This document shows, in pieces, positions 44,014-62,500 of a DNA stretch of 64,000 nt. The stretch is from Macrostomum hystrix (Eukaryota > Platyhelminthes > Macrostomidae). The stretch is from the NCBI GenBank assembly GCA_950097015.1, contig CATNEN010000041.1, forward strand, positions 3,436,501-3,500,500. The letters are read 5' to 3'. A program made the translations under genes and the position numbers. Every line of letters begins with the position of its first letter. The first letter of the stretch is position 1. Under the pieces are notes generated by a model. That model searched no databases and had not been told where the DNA came from. It was given only the letters and a program-made list of their open reading frames with translations.

Positions 44014-44859
44014 TTCTTGATACGCCTGTTGCGATGCTTAACTCTTCGGCAGTCAGTTCTCGGTACAAGAGCAGTCGCTATGCAGTCTCACATTTTTTCG
44101 GCAGGGAATGATCTGCGGACTTCCACGGTATCGCTACCTGATATCTTCCGTCTACTACTATCGACATTGAGCTTTTAACTGCGTCCAGAGCCCGCTGCTC
44201 ATCCGCCGTTAGCGCTTCTCTGTAGCTGTTAAGAATGGCCGCATCAGGGACATACTCGATCGCCCACAGCTTTTGAATTTGGCTATCAACCGTCTTGAGG
44301 GATTGCTGCCAGCGAGAGCAGCCTAGATAGTAACTTTTAGGTCTGCTCAGTACATGACCTTGACACCGACCGAGAATCTCGCTGTATGAGAGGTAACCGA
44401 TAGTAGTTGGATTTGTCTGGCCTTCGCCGAAACAGAAGACAACAAGTGCTTTCCTATCTCAGGGTACGTGTGGGATAGGCAAGTTAGGAAAATTTTACTA
44501 TCTGTGTTCAAGTTCAATCGTGATCATCACCGCTCACCTTGACCTTGCGTGAGGGCTGCGGTTTGCTCTGGGCTCGCACTTGAACAAACCGGCTTTCATG
44601 CCAAAGCACGTTTGTTCCAATCCTCCGCCGCGTGCGTGCCCTCACCTGTTTCGCTTAGGTGTGCACCCAACCCTCCGCCGGCGGGAGGGTATTTTAGCCT
44701 GGCCAATCTATGCACGCAATGTTTTTCGCCCAGACTCTACGCCAATTCTAAGACAATAGATGCCCAGCAAGCTGAGGAAGTCCGTGAATGGTGTGGAAGC
44801 AGGTCAGGCTCTAGTGTCATCGTGCAGCGGCAGTTGAGGTCAATCCTCGAAAACAATTC

Positions 44860-45490
44860 TTACAGTTGGTAATCCCGAGGTAACTTTGTCAGCGAATGTG
44901 TAGGCAGTGGCACCGAGTCTGTGACAATTGCCTTATTGACGCTTCGAAGGTGGACACAGAGACGAGAGCTTCCCATCAGACTACCTGGCACAGGTGAAAC
45001 TCGAATGCAAGTCAGGAACGTCGCCGTCAACCCACTCGACGATGCTTTCCTCCTCCCAGCGCTGGATCTCCACGGCACACCCTTGGCGCAGGGCGAGCGG
45101 CAGCCGGCTCATCAGCTGGGCCACCGGCGGCACGGTCGTGTCCACTCTTGGGCGGTGGCAGAACCCCTTGATCTCGAAGAGACCGGTGCCTAAAAAGTAC
45201 GTGGTACTTGGCCGCAATCCAAAATCGCATTTGTGGTATACCTGAAGTCTCGTTACCGGAACTAATACGTGAAGATTGGATGTCCGGAAGGTCTGGGGAC
45301 CTTGCAGTCGAACTTGTCCATAAATTTAATGTCCATCAGGTCGTCGCCATCACAACTGTGACGGTGAACGTTGGAAGCAGAACGCCGTCGAACAAGACCT
45401 GGATGTCGATCTCGCCGGCGACGGTGATGGCTGGAGCTAGATGAAGGACAGCTGCTTCTTCTCTGACGGGCGCAGAGGAATCCTAGATCC
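44860..45490 (-). pseudogene. gypsy-type pol fragment (protease-to-RT boundary)
   Basis: Minus-strand fragments in several frames match the start of a gypsy RT: PPVAQLMSRLPLALRQGCAV, EIQRWEEESIVEWVDGD, then LCVHLRSVNKAIVTDSVPLP in another frame. Upstream, near 45340, MDIKFMDKFDCKVPRP suggests the protease-side linker. Frame changes and missing downstream RT motifs mark it as a relic. Confidence 0.65.
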
Positions 45491-45904
45491 AAAGATTATA
45501 CGGCACTTATCTGCATGCTGAGGATGGAGACCTTGGCGGCTGTGCGTGTTCGCCAAATTCGTGCTGTTGCTTTTCTGCTTTATGTGCTTTGGGTGTAATC
45601 ATCATCATATTTTTATGTCAATCTATTTTTGTGTATCCGCGAGCCTTCATCCAGTGCTTGTCTATTTTGTATTAAATATTAAATAAACTTTTGAAATTAT
45701 CCAATCTATAGTGAACACGGAATTCTGGGTGTCAGGAGTCAACTACTTATTTAGAGAGAGAGAAGTGCTAACCTTTTGTGTTATCAATTGATTCAATGCT
45801 TTCTTGGGAATCTCGGTAATCCGGGGAAATTTGGGAACACCACATTACCCTCGCATCATCACTTACACTAACACAATTGATCTCAGCCGCTGCTAGATTT
45901 ACTA

Positions 45905-45970
45905 ATGAAACGTTTGGTAGAACACCGACCCGGTGATTGGCAATAGCGGCCCTTGGTTTAAAAAGTTTTC
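45905..45970 (-). repeat. Diverged fragment of the TGTAGTG...TTACA repeat family
   Basis: GAAACGTTTGGTAGAACACC, CGACCCGGTGA and the following bases resemble GATTGGTAGGACACCGACCC in the solo LTR (4430-4460). Similarity is short and weak at the edges. Confidence 0.45.
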
Positions 45971-46569
45971 GCGCTACGAATAGGTTTTCTAGAGAATATT
46001 TGTCAAATTGTATACTTATGTTATAGAATAGTTAAAAATTCACTGAAATCTCGCACCAATGTTTTGCTTGTTATGTGAATGAAGTTATTGCTTCAAGTAA
46101 ATAGCGAATATGAGTTTCAACTGTGTAGCATACATTCCGGCATACAATATTTAAAATAAAGTAAACGCAAGCTACTTTATTTTGCGTCAAACGGTTGACG
46201 CAAGCCTGCCTCATAAATTGTTTAAACAAGTAAAAAATGTATAGGCCTATACTACGAAAACAAAATAAAAATTACAACATTAAACTAACAACAAAAAAGG
46301 AAAAAAAACATTTTGATAACAATTGAATCAAAACGTATCAAGAGGCCTTTGTATGGTGTGTTGTGTATCTGTGTAATTGGAGAAAAACTGTGTAACTGCT
46401 ATAAACACCGGCCGGCTTCAACTAACTTAAATGCTTAAACCTGCATTAAATCATAGAAAATAATTTTTCAGTTTGAGTATCAATACTTGTTTGCTGCTTT
46501 TGAAAAATCAAATAATATTTATTAAAGTTTTTGCGTGTTGCAAACCTATAACTTAGAGCGTAGCAAAAC

Positions 46570-52681
<6,112 letters not shown>

Positions 52682-54059
52682 TGCGAAGATTTAGCCTGAT
52701 TGATTGATGGGGACAGCATCGTTCTGCACGGGTGCTTAAACTTCAGACTGTACGATCAAATAGTACGACCAATAAGATCAATAGTGAGCTTCATTATAGA
52801 GCTGCTTGAATAGCTGCTTGAAACTCGTCTGTAACTGTCCTGTGCCACTGATAAAACAATGGGGTGTCATTTAAAATCGGTTGAGCTCTGTATTGCTGTA
52901 CCGTATTGTATTTGTACTTTTGGTATTGGTTGCCTTAAAAGTTATTCCGCTGCAAGCACACGGCTTTTTGCATAGGTCCATTTTGCTCTTTGGTGATTTG
53001 ATTATTTGTGTTTTTTAGGTACCGGGTTGCAGGTTTGTTTTTTTGTTATAAGGCCCATGTTGTCTTCCTTTCTAATATATCTCGTCGATTCGCCCTCTTT
53101 TCTTGACCGTAAGCTTTTTCCCACTGTACATCCGTTTCAGTGAGTTTGCCAAGCTGATGTCACTTATGGCCCAGGCTAAGGTGTCCGCATTCCTTAGTTG
53201 CTTTAATGCTATGTTTCCATTTTTATCAGTTTTGTTGCCAAAAGATGCTATTGTTCATAGTTTATGTGGTTCACGGCTGACCTGCCTGCGTTTGCTGTTT
53301 TTTAGCCGTAACTTATTACTCCATGACTGGCTCTCAAAATAATCCTCATGCAAAATAGCGGATCTACTTGAAGTAGGAGTCCGTTAATCTGAGTTTTCTT
53401 GTGAAAATTTAAATAAAAAATTCTTGATTAGCTTTTCTATGAAACAGCTCTTAACATGATAAAAAATAAAGCACGCTCGTTTTCTAACAGCCCTGTATGC
53501 CTTTCATGGCATACAAGACATGGAAAAACATGCTGTATAGCGCTTTCTTTTGTTATTACGTTTTTGCTCGCCATAACACCTTTACCAAACAAAATTTACT
53601 GACTGGCTATCCCCATAGCAGATATATAAAGTATATCCGAGCGAATGCAGCGAAGAGGTGGATGGAACCGCCCATTTCGCTAGAAACTGACAACCAGACG
53701 ATCTGTGAGGTGGTGTTGCTCAGGGGATTAGGGGCGCTCCGCACAAGCAGTGGGGAGGAAATTGGCTTTCCCGGTGTCTACGATGTACCGGGAAAGCAGC
53801 GGGATGCTCTCGTGCCTGTAAACGTCAGAGAGCGTTGGGTTTGACCCAAAATGTTCCAGTCGTCCCTCGCAAAGACTCTTAAAGCCCTCCTAAAGCTTAA
53901 TCGAAGATAACTCGGTGATTAGTATGGTCCTTTTTGGGCACGGCTGTTTCACACGCCACCGCTTCCTCAGTACCCACAGCGTTCCTCATCTGAGCTGGAT
54001 TGCCTGGGCTTTCTTAGCTTATGTGTTGATACGGGGCGTGCACTTAAGCCTGCGGTCTA
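52682..54059. other. Rab2 3' flank
   Basis: Contains the Rab2 3'UTR. AATAAA-type signals occur near 53411 and 53463. No second gene is supported. Sequence from about 53640 may include poorly preserved parts of the LINE fragment that follows. Confidence 0.5.
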
Positions 54060-54440
54060 GGATAATCGGACCCGATATCCCGCCATAAGAGTGAGGCATG
54101 ATTTTTCATAGCAGCTTTTGGGTAAACTTTGCGGATTTAGACTCAGCCCGCATTGGTCCGCACAGCGCTCCGCTTTGTTGATGAAGCCTGTAGAATGTCC
54201 CTGGTGGTAACCACCGAGGGAATCGCGCGAATCGCGGTCATATCGATAGCGTAGCCCTACCTTTAGGATGGCCTCTAAGGCTCTACTGAAGGCTTCGAAC
54301 TATACATTGTCCAAGGCACCCTCGATGTCCAGGAAGACCAAAGAGCGTGTTAGACGGAGCCCAACACGCCCGTTCCAGTGCCTCCAGGATGACTTGAAGC
54401 GCTCTCTCAGTTAAACGTCCCGTCCTGAAAGACTACCGGT
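54060..54440 (-). pseudogene. Non-LTR retrotransposon RT fragment (motif A region)
   Basis: Minus-strand frames read FRTGRLTERALQVILEALER, then, one frame over, RSLVFLDIEGALDNV followed by a stop and FEAFSRALEAILK. This is the F-R-x-G-R-S-T...FLDIEGAFDNV region with the first catalytic Asp of Jockey/CR1-type reverse transcriptases. A frame change and a stop show decay. It is a different copy from the one at 43545, since Rab2 lies between them. Confidence 0.7.
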
Positions 54441-56582
54441 GAAGACTAAAGAAGCAAGCATTACAAATGCCTCAACAGACATTGAGCAAACTTTGAGCGA
54501 GAGTATGAGACAACTGGAGACGAAAAGCAAGACCTCTATAAAAACTCATTCATTTATATAGCCCGTACTAGCTTTAAAAAAGTTTACTTACTTGTGACGT
54601 TGTCACTGTCACTGTGAATTGTACTTTGCGAATTCCTAATTATGTAATAACTTGGGCCGTTTAAATAATGTCTTTTTGCTACCTTGAATCTATCCAGTTC
54701 ATATAATTAATTATTATTCTGTGCGCGCTACTGTAAGTAGACGTGGATGCACACCGTGCTGCCCCAGATAATTTGCGCGATCTTATCAATGTTATTTTCT
54801 CTCAGCCAATGAGCGTGCGAGCTCTCTGTTTTTTCAATTATCGATTGTCTCGTTTTTTCGCTTTTCTAGCTTACTTAACAAGGGCACCTGCGCCAGCCCG
54901 CGCTCACCTTCGCGTTACTTTCTTCTCTTGGCCCCCTGGTCCTGCCGTGTCCTGCCTTGCCCTGCCTTGTCTGCCTGTGCCTGGGTCTGCCTTGGACTCC
55001 TTGTACTTCTCTATAGGCTTCTCTATACTTGGCTTGACTAGACTTCTTCTCGTCTCGTCCACTTGTTCGCCTGTCCACTGACTATTACTTACTTACTATC
55101 ACTTACCGTTACTACTATTGAGCTCCTACGCCTTACTTTCCTCTCTGCTTGTCGTACGTCCCAGTGCACCCAGATAATAAAGTGCTACCGCTACATAGAA
55201 CTGACTTTAGACTGCCGTGAACTAAAATTGTCGCCGCCACTGACTTCGGTCTTCGTCCTTTTAATCGTCACATACTCATCGGAAAGGAAAGTTGCGGAGA
55301 TCAGAGGCCACAAAATTCCGAAGAACCCAGTCACTCTTCCTGTAGAAGAGCTACAGGACCTAAAGTCTCATATGAAAACAGAACTAGCCCGAAGTGCAGA
55401 GCGGAAGTAGAAAACGAAATTCATTTGCTTTTTTAATACAATTCGATATTTTGTTGGAGATAAAGTTGAAGATATTTATTAGAGAAATCACGAACATGGT
55501 GCCAAACTTAGAAAATCTTACACCAGGGGCAAAAGAAATCAACTTAATCGTACAATCGTACAGCAATCGTATTGTTGCAACAATCACTTGTAATGTACGA
55601 GCGTATTTTATGGAGATGGCACAGAAGACAGGAACTGCCCTGATGCAAAAATTTGAGTCTTCGCGCTGCCTTAAATGCGAGTACTTTCTTCATTAAATGT
55701 TGCGTTAAACTATTCTTCTTTCAAAAGCATTTCTCCTTTTTGCTTTTAATTTAATTTCATCTATTTATCCTTGTTAATTTTCTCTACTTTTCTTTTCTTT
55801 CTTTCGTGCATTCACTTTCGTAACGGACAGTGTTTTCGTAAAAGAAATCAGCACCCCCGGCCTATTCGCATATTCGCAATTAATAATAATAGCGATACTA
55901 TATCGGCTTGTCTAAATCGCGTCCAATTTTTGGAAATGAGCTTAATTTATTTAAGGCCGCAGATCATACGAGTACATGATTTAATCGACCTTCAGGAACC
56001 GATGCTGTACGACTGCTACGCCTGGCTTGCCACAGCTCTGCATATGTATTCTTTTTGTATAAGGCCTAGCAATTTAGTATGTAGATTTCTACTCTTAGCT
56101 AGCTGAACGTATACTCAGATAACAGTTAAAGTAATAAAGAATGAAGCGCTTAAAGAAGTAATTATGCCAGAATGTGACTTGCAGAGTGAAAAAATGAAAA
56201 CATAATTTTGTATTTATTCGAATAGTCATTTGTTGTCCGGGTGAGAAGTTGGCCCGAGCATCTTCAAGCGTAGAAGAGCAAAACAGCCATCAATGTGAAT
56301 ATCGTGTGTGAATTCGGCATTCCTTTGGATAGCTGTTCATCTTTCGTGCTTTTCATTAACAAAATATTTGCCCTAAACCTAAAAAGAGCAACGAGTTGGC
56401 GTCCACATTTCAGATTTTCTTATTTTAAGCCTCTGGACCTAAAAAGTATGAGAATCATATCCATTAATAACCATTTCGCTGAAAAAAAATAGCATGATTT
56501 ATCCCCACTGATCCGCTATCCGAAAGAATTAAGGCTGGGTTGAGTCCTAGTTTTGCTGGTCCACGTAGACAGTTACTGTCTA
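54441..56582. other. Intergenic region between the LINE fragment and the polycystin gene
   Basis: Two frames at 55063-55410 and 55394-55696 overlap but carry no recognised domain and no good splice links. A pyrimidine-rich patch with CTTACTTACTA-like repeats lies at 55080-55120. I see no gene here. Confidence 0.5.
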
Positions 56583-59500
56583 TCAGATCTCGGAGTCCTG
56601 AGCCGGGTTCTCACCAGTCTGCTTGCTTCTCTTTGATTTCTGCTCCTTCGGCCCCGCCTGGAAGATAATATTTATAGGCAGGTTCATAAAAACTTAACAA
56701 GAAGTGCATCGTATTGAGCTAACTTGAGAAAAAACGAAGATTTTAAGCTGAGGGAGTTCTAACAACTGATTACTTATAGCTAACCCTCGCTGATGCTGGT
56801 AATTTAATCATTGTCGCAATTGTACTTTATCTACTCTATGAGTGAGCTACTTGCGCTACTCATAAACTTGTGTGGTCAGTTTTCAGCATTTCTGTCGGCT
56901 TTCTTTATTTATTCAAAATTGAGTCTCGCTGTACTGCTTCCCACGCCTCCTGGGATTGTAAGGCCATCGCTTACCTGCGGCGTGAGCGGTGGTAGCTCCG
57001 AGAATGCTGGCGCCAGCAGATGCAAGCCAGACTGGGCGCTGTCTCCCAACGGATCGAAGCGGAAAGCAGAGGCGTCACTATCCCCGAGCCCCGGCGGCTG
57101 CTGCTGGTCTAGCACGGTGGACTTGAATCGTGGAATCCAGTCAGTTTCTGCATCCTCCGTGACAACACCGCTGAAATCCCCCGCGTCTACCAACACTTCA
57201 TCTCCCGTTTCCTTGGGTGTCCACACGTAGCTCTCTCCGGTTTCGGGCTTTTCTCGGTTAACCACAGCCAGCTTTATTTTCAGGCCTGGGTTGACTGTGG
57301 ACACAAGTGATTTGGTGCAGCTTCATTAAATGTATTGTCTCGGTATCTTCACTAAATATAGATTAACAGTTGTATGCAAACATTGGGGGTAGAAGTAATT
57401 TTTGCACCTGATTAACGTGCATGTACGAGTATATATTTCAGCATACTTTTCCTGTATTGGCTTGGATTTTCTAATCTCTATTTGATCCTATGATACCGCG
57501 CTTTCTGTACAAGTTCAATTGGCCTCTCGAAATATTTCTTATGTGGAAAATCGATCACTAACATTTAATGGACTCAAACAATCCGAACAAGATGCTTCGC
57601 GAAACTTACTATCCTTGGCCTTAGAGCTGCTGGCCTCACCGGACTGCTGCAGCCGGTCCTCATTCAACTGAATCTCGATGTCGTCCTCGGTCACTAGAAT
57701 TTTTTTTCGGTGCTTTCAGTGTTTCATCGACATTCTGACAGGCTTGCTTAGAACAATCTAATCCTTAGCGATAGCTCACCCATTCGCCGCTTTACAGCAC
57801 TGACGCTCTTCTGCAGGACTTCTCCCAGTTCTTCCTTCTTGGCTGAAATGCTAGCCATCGTGCCCATGAATCTGTGTGGATTGAGAATGACTTCTGCAAT
57901 ATGAATAGCTCCTTCGTACTGCTACATAAAGCAGATAAAATGCTGTGCGTTTGCTTTAGAAAAGTACACGTTCATTTGTGGATGCTCTTTGTCCTGGTCC
58001 TCTGCAAAGATGCGATGAATATAGAATAGAAATGGCACCTAACCCAGTTGGGACAGATGTACAGTCTGTGGGACACCCGGAGCTATTACACGGCGAATCC
58101 AAAAGCTGTTCAGCCTGTGAACAGGTTGGGCCGCTACACCAATATGAACGTTAACCCCAGCTGATGCGTGTATGCATTTTACAGCTGGATAAACAGAAGC
58201 TATCGGGAATGAATTGTTCTGTCTTTGTCTCAATCTTGTGTCAATCTTGTGTCAATATTGATTGCGTCAATCTTGATTGCGTCAATCTTGATTGCGTCAA
58301 TCTTGATTGCGTCAATCTTGATTGTGTCGATCTTGATTGCGTCAATCTTGATTGCGTCAATCTTGATTGTGTCGATCTTGATTGTGTCGATCTTGATTGC
58401 GTCAATCTTGCTTCATGACACAATTTGTTTACTATGGGATGAGATGGGAGTATCGTGCTCTATGACACAATTTGTTTACTATGGGATGAGATGGGAGTAT
58501 CGTGCTCTATGACACAATTTGTTTACTAAGGGATGAGATGGGAGTATCGTGCTCTATGACACAATTTGTTTACTATGGGATGAGATGGGAGTATCTGGCT
58601 CTATGACACAATTTGTTTACTAAGGGATAAGTCCGGGCCTTCTGGCCTTCGGGCATTCTGGACTTCTGACCACTAAAACCCCTCTAAAGAAAGGATCAAT
58701 ATCAGCTTTAGCTTGGCGAAAGTGAATTTCTAGATTTGCAAGTTAAACATGACAATTTTATCGGCTACCATAAAAGCCTATTTATTAGTAGTGCAGATGA
58801 ATTTGCTGTCACGAACAAGTGTAAATTATGTGGTTCGTGGAGTGAGCGCAGCTCCCAGACGCCACTTACTTGGTCCACATGTGATTGACAAACTCCTCGT
58901 CATAGCTATAGAGACCATCGCTGACTACGATGCTGTAGGTGTCGGTCAGGATGGAAACAAAAACTGACACCAGAAAGAAGACGGCCAGGCAGGACCAGCC
59001 GCCAAAAAAGAGAAGACTGGCGGCCCTGCCCTGGTTGTTTACGAAGATCTGAGTGTAGCCCTGGATGCCCAGTGCAGTGGTGAACAGTGAGCGGCAGCTA
59101 GACAGAACTGACGCGAAGCTTTCCTCAGTTAGCGAGAACAGAATGGTTCCAGCGGACAGGAAGGCCGCCATGATCAGCACGAAAGCAACACCAAATGACG
59201 AGAGCTGGCGTGCGCACTGCTTTACTGTGGCCAGCAAGATGGCGATGTGTCTGTTGAAGCCGAGAAACTTCAGCACGCGGAAGATGGTGAGGAAAACGCT
59301 AATGGCCATGGCCACGCAGGTAGCCTCTACCCACTCTATCACGTTGTCGAAGGCAACATACATTCCTGCGGACAGCAAAGTTAGGAGTGTGCTGTTGGCA
59401 CTCAGCACCCAAAGCACTGGATAGGAGCGGCTAAAGCCGGGATAGTACCTACACTACGAGCACTACAAAGAAAATAGTAGGCAGCAGTAGTTTACCCAGA

Positions 59501-62500
59501 TTAAAGGATTGCGTAAAATTGGAATACCAGAAATGGGACACATGAGTAAATTTGAATCAGGCTGCGTTCTCATGTAGAGTTAAACATTTTTATATCTGAA
59601 CAGCACAGCCTCGTATTTTCTGAGTATTATTTATGTGTTGTGCTGTGTTAGAGCCAAAAAGCTTTTACTTACCTCGGTTGTTCATCATCAACTCGATAGA
59701 ATCAATGGTGATTTTAATCCGAATGCCGTAAGTGATCATGATCGTGATGCATAGCATGATGTTAACAAACTCAATCTTGTTCCAAAGGTCGTCGAAGTAC
59801 TTAAGCCTCAGAGTCAACAAGCTACGTGTCTCCCGGTAAATCTGGTACAGACAAATAAGTACAAATAGGCCCTGCATGGCCATGAGCACGATGCCCTTGC
59901 CACCAGTGTAGTTGTACAGCCGATATGTGCGAACTCCATTTTTGTAGGTGAGAATTCCACCCGACGCTGGGAACTCCACGAGGATCTGTATTGTAGAGAA
60001 CAGGTTAGTATTTGCGTTGTACACTGTGCCTTCCAGGAACATGGCTCGCGTCTTCTCGTCCAGCCAATTTGTTGCACGTAGTCGGTCAATAATCCACCTG
60101 GAAGTGACAAATGTTAATTATGCTAAATTCTGACGATTTAAGCAAATCTTTGCAAACGGTTCAGGAATTCACCATATTTATCCATTTTTACTTGTCTAAA
60201 AATTGGTATTTGTATTTGGTATTACTTACCAAAATAAATTAGTAAATGCAGAACAGGCAGGGAAACTTACATAGCTTCGGTGTTTTTGAGACCCAGAGTG
60301 GCCGCGTAGCCGTCACCTGGATATGTTGTGAAGGCGCCCTCGAAGGGGAAGCTCATGAGAAAATTGGCGTCACGGTACCAGAATGCTTGCAGCACGATCT
60401 CGTCCGGCCGGAGCCGTTTCATTTGCGACTTCGCCCTCATATGCAGTGATGCATTCCTCACCCAACCGTTGCTGTCGGGCAGCCACAGTGGTCGGTAGAC
60501 ATCTTTGTCTGCTGCCTGAGGCGTGTAGCCAGATGAGCATATCCAAGAGCTCTGCGGGTATGCTTTGAACGGCCATGTCACTGGACACTTTCCTGCGGGC
60601 GGGAAAATGGCGGCGGTCAATTCTCTCCCTGATGCCGCGAGAATCGGATGCTAAATCTCAATGAATCTTAGGCGAGTCAGCCAAAAACCAGGCAGACCAG
60701 CCACCGGCTTCTATGAAAGTATATTATAAAAGCACTGCGCTGGTCCTGCTTCACCTATGGTGGAACTTGTATGGTGGCTTTGGTTTTCGGTGTTTTCAGT
60801 AGTAATTGATGCATGCTAAAAACTGGTGCAATCAAGATTGACACAAAGGTCGGTGGCAGAGCGGTTAACGCGTTTGCCTCTCGCACCACGGTCACTAAGT
60901 TCGATTCCACGGCGAGGCCACATTTATTTGGGGCGCAGCCGCGGAGAGAAGGCTTGGGGGCTTGTCGTGCGATTACGCCCTTGAGGGCCAACCTCTAAGG
61001 CACAGTGAAATGTACACTGCCTGACGAGGAGAAAAGTCAGGGCAGATGTACACACCTGTGTGAGCGTATGCCTGCGTACAGTATATGTGTGCGTGTGTGC
61101 TCAGGAGTCAGCGAAATGGGCAGAATTGCTTCCTCGCTGGCTGCGGGTCTAGTGTCACTAAATGATGTGCCATTGCCTGCAGCCCTACTGCAATTATTAT
61201 TATTATTGACACAAAGACAGAGCAATTAATCCCCGATAGCTTCTGTTTATCCAGCTGTAAAATGCATACATGCATCAGTTTTTAATCATTTTTTCTGCTT
61301 CCAAAGATACCAGAGTGACATCTGATGGCCGTGCCTCACTGTTAGAACTATTCAGGTTGAGCATACTTGCGTCACTTAACATTTTTTAGCTATGCACCTA
61401 ATCCGATCGTATATTCTTTTAGCAAAATCCACCAGTTAAAAAAGTTGTTCCACGCTGTTCAGTATGTTTATCTTTTTACGCTCGTATTATTATGATTATC
61501 CCGCAAATATTTGCAAACAACTAAGCACGAAAGCAATATCTGCGGGTCATCAAAACTATATTGAAAATTGGATTTTGGGTTTGCAGGGACGGGCAGACTC
61601 ACGAGGGTTGACTCTGAGCTGTCTGAGGCGGAAAGGCCCCTGCCGGATACAGTCGCAGGTGTCAATGGCATCTTTAAGGTAGCCAGTCAGGGGGTTTCCA
61701 TTGTAATCGGTGGTTTGGTAGATCCTTGGAACAATGGTGCCATTAAGCCAGTCGAAGACGTGGCCAAAGTCGTTGAACCGGGGCGGTGCGGCCGTGAGGA
61801 ACTGATCCTTCAGATTCTGGTTCTGCTGGTAGCTCACTTGGTCCCTCGAATCGTAGGCCAAGGCGATTAGCAAGAACATATACACCACATAGGACATTAC
61901 GTCAGTGAAAGTCTGCGACATCTTCTGGTTGTTACGGCGCTCGGCTCTGATCTCCTCTAGCTTAGTCGGGTCGGCTGGTGTGTACTCTGTGCCATCCAGC
62001 ACCTGGGAATGGAATGTAGGTATTCCAATTTGTCATCTTACTGCGCAATGCCAATCATGGATAAAACTTAAAATATCGAAATCAAGGTTTCAAATTAAAC
62101 GATACCACTACGAAACATATCATTTCAAAGAATCTAAGCAAGAAGCTAGATGAGATTACGAGCTGGAAAGATGGTGCCCAGCGAGGAGACTGTTATCAAA
62201 TATATAAGACAAAATTATAAAGACCAAATAGTCGGTTCAGGCAGAAATAACGAAAAGCTTCATTGTACTAATTGTGATAAATGAGTTTCGCACCTGCTTG
62301 AGCTCATCGTTGATTAAGTCGTCTAGCTCAAAAACATTCTCCTCGGACTCCTTCTTGCCGAAAATCTTTTTGGCTAACACAAATACAATAAGCAAGAAGA
62401 CTGGATCGGTAACCACGACTAGCTGCAAGATACCCAGGAAGAAGCTTTTTAACCAGCCGTTGGCTTTATCCTTGCCCCACTCGATGCTGTAGAGGAAGGT

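Noticed and set aside
55063-55696. Two overlapping frames with charged, coil-like sequence
   Set aside because: Frames break each other, and no domain or splice link was found. Kept only as intergenic sequence.
58255-58626. CRISPR-like array
   Set aside because: The repeats are directly adjacent without unique spacers, the locus is in a eukaryotic intron, and no cas gene exists. They are minisatellites.
59416-59452. Extending the polycystin exon upstream (YYPGFSRSYP...)
   Set aside because: No acceptor in that stretch gives the needed phase without a stop. The AG at 59417-59418 after a pyrimidine-rich tract does.
60370-60588. Alternative frame of the polycystin exon (AVQSIPAELLDMLIW...)
   Set aside because: An earlier acceptor at 60652 would select this frame, but it does not resemble the polycystin loop. 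The frame from 60628 does and stays in phase with both neighbours.
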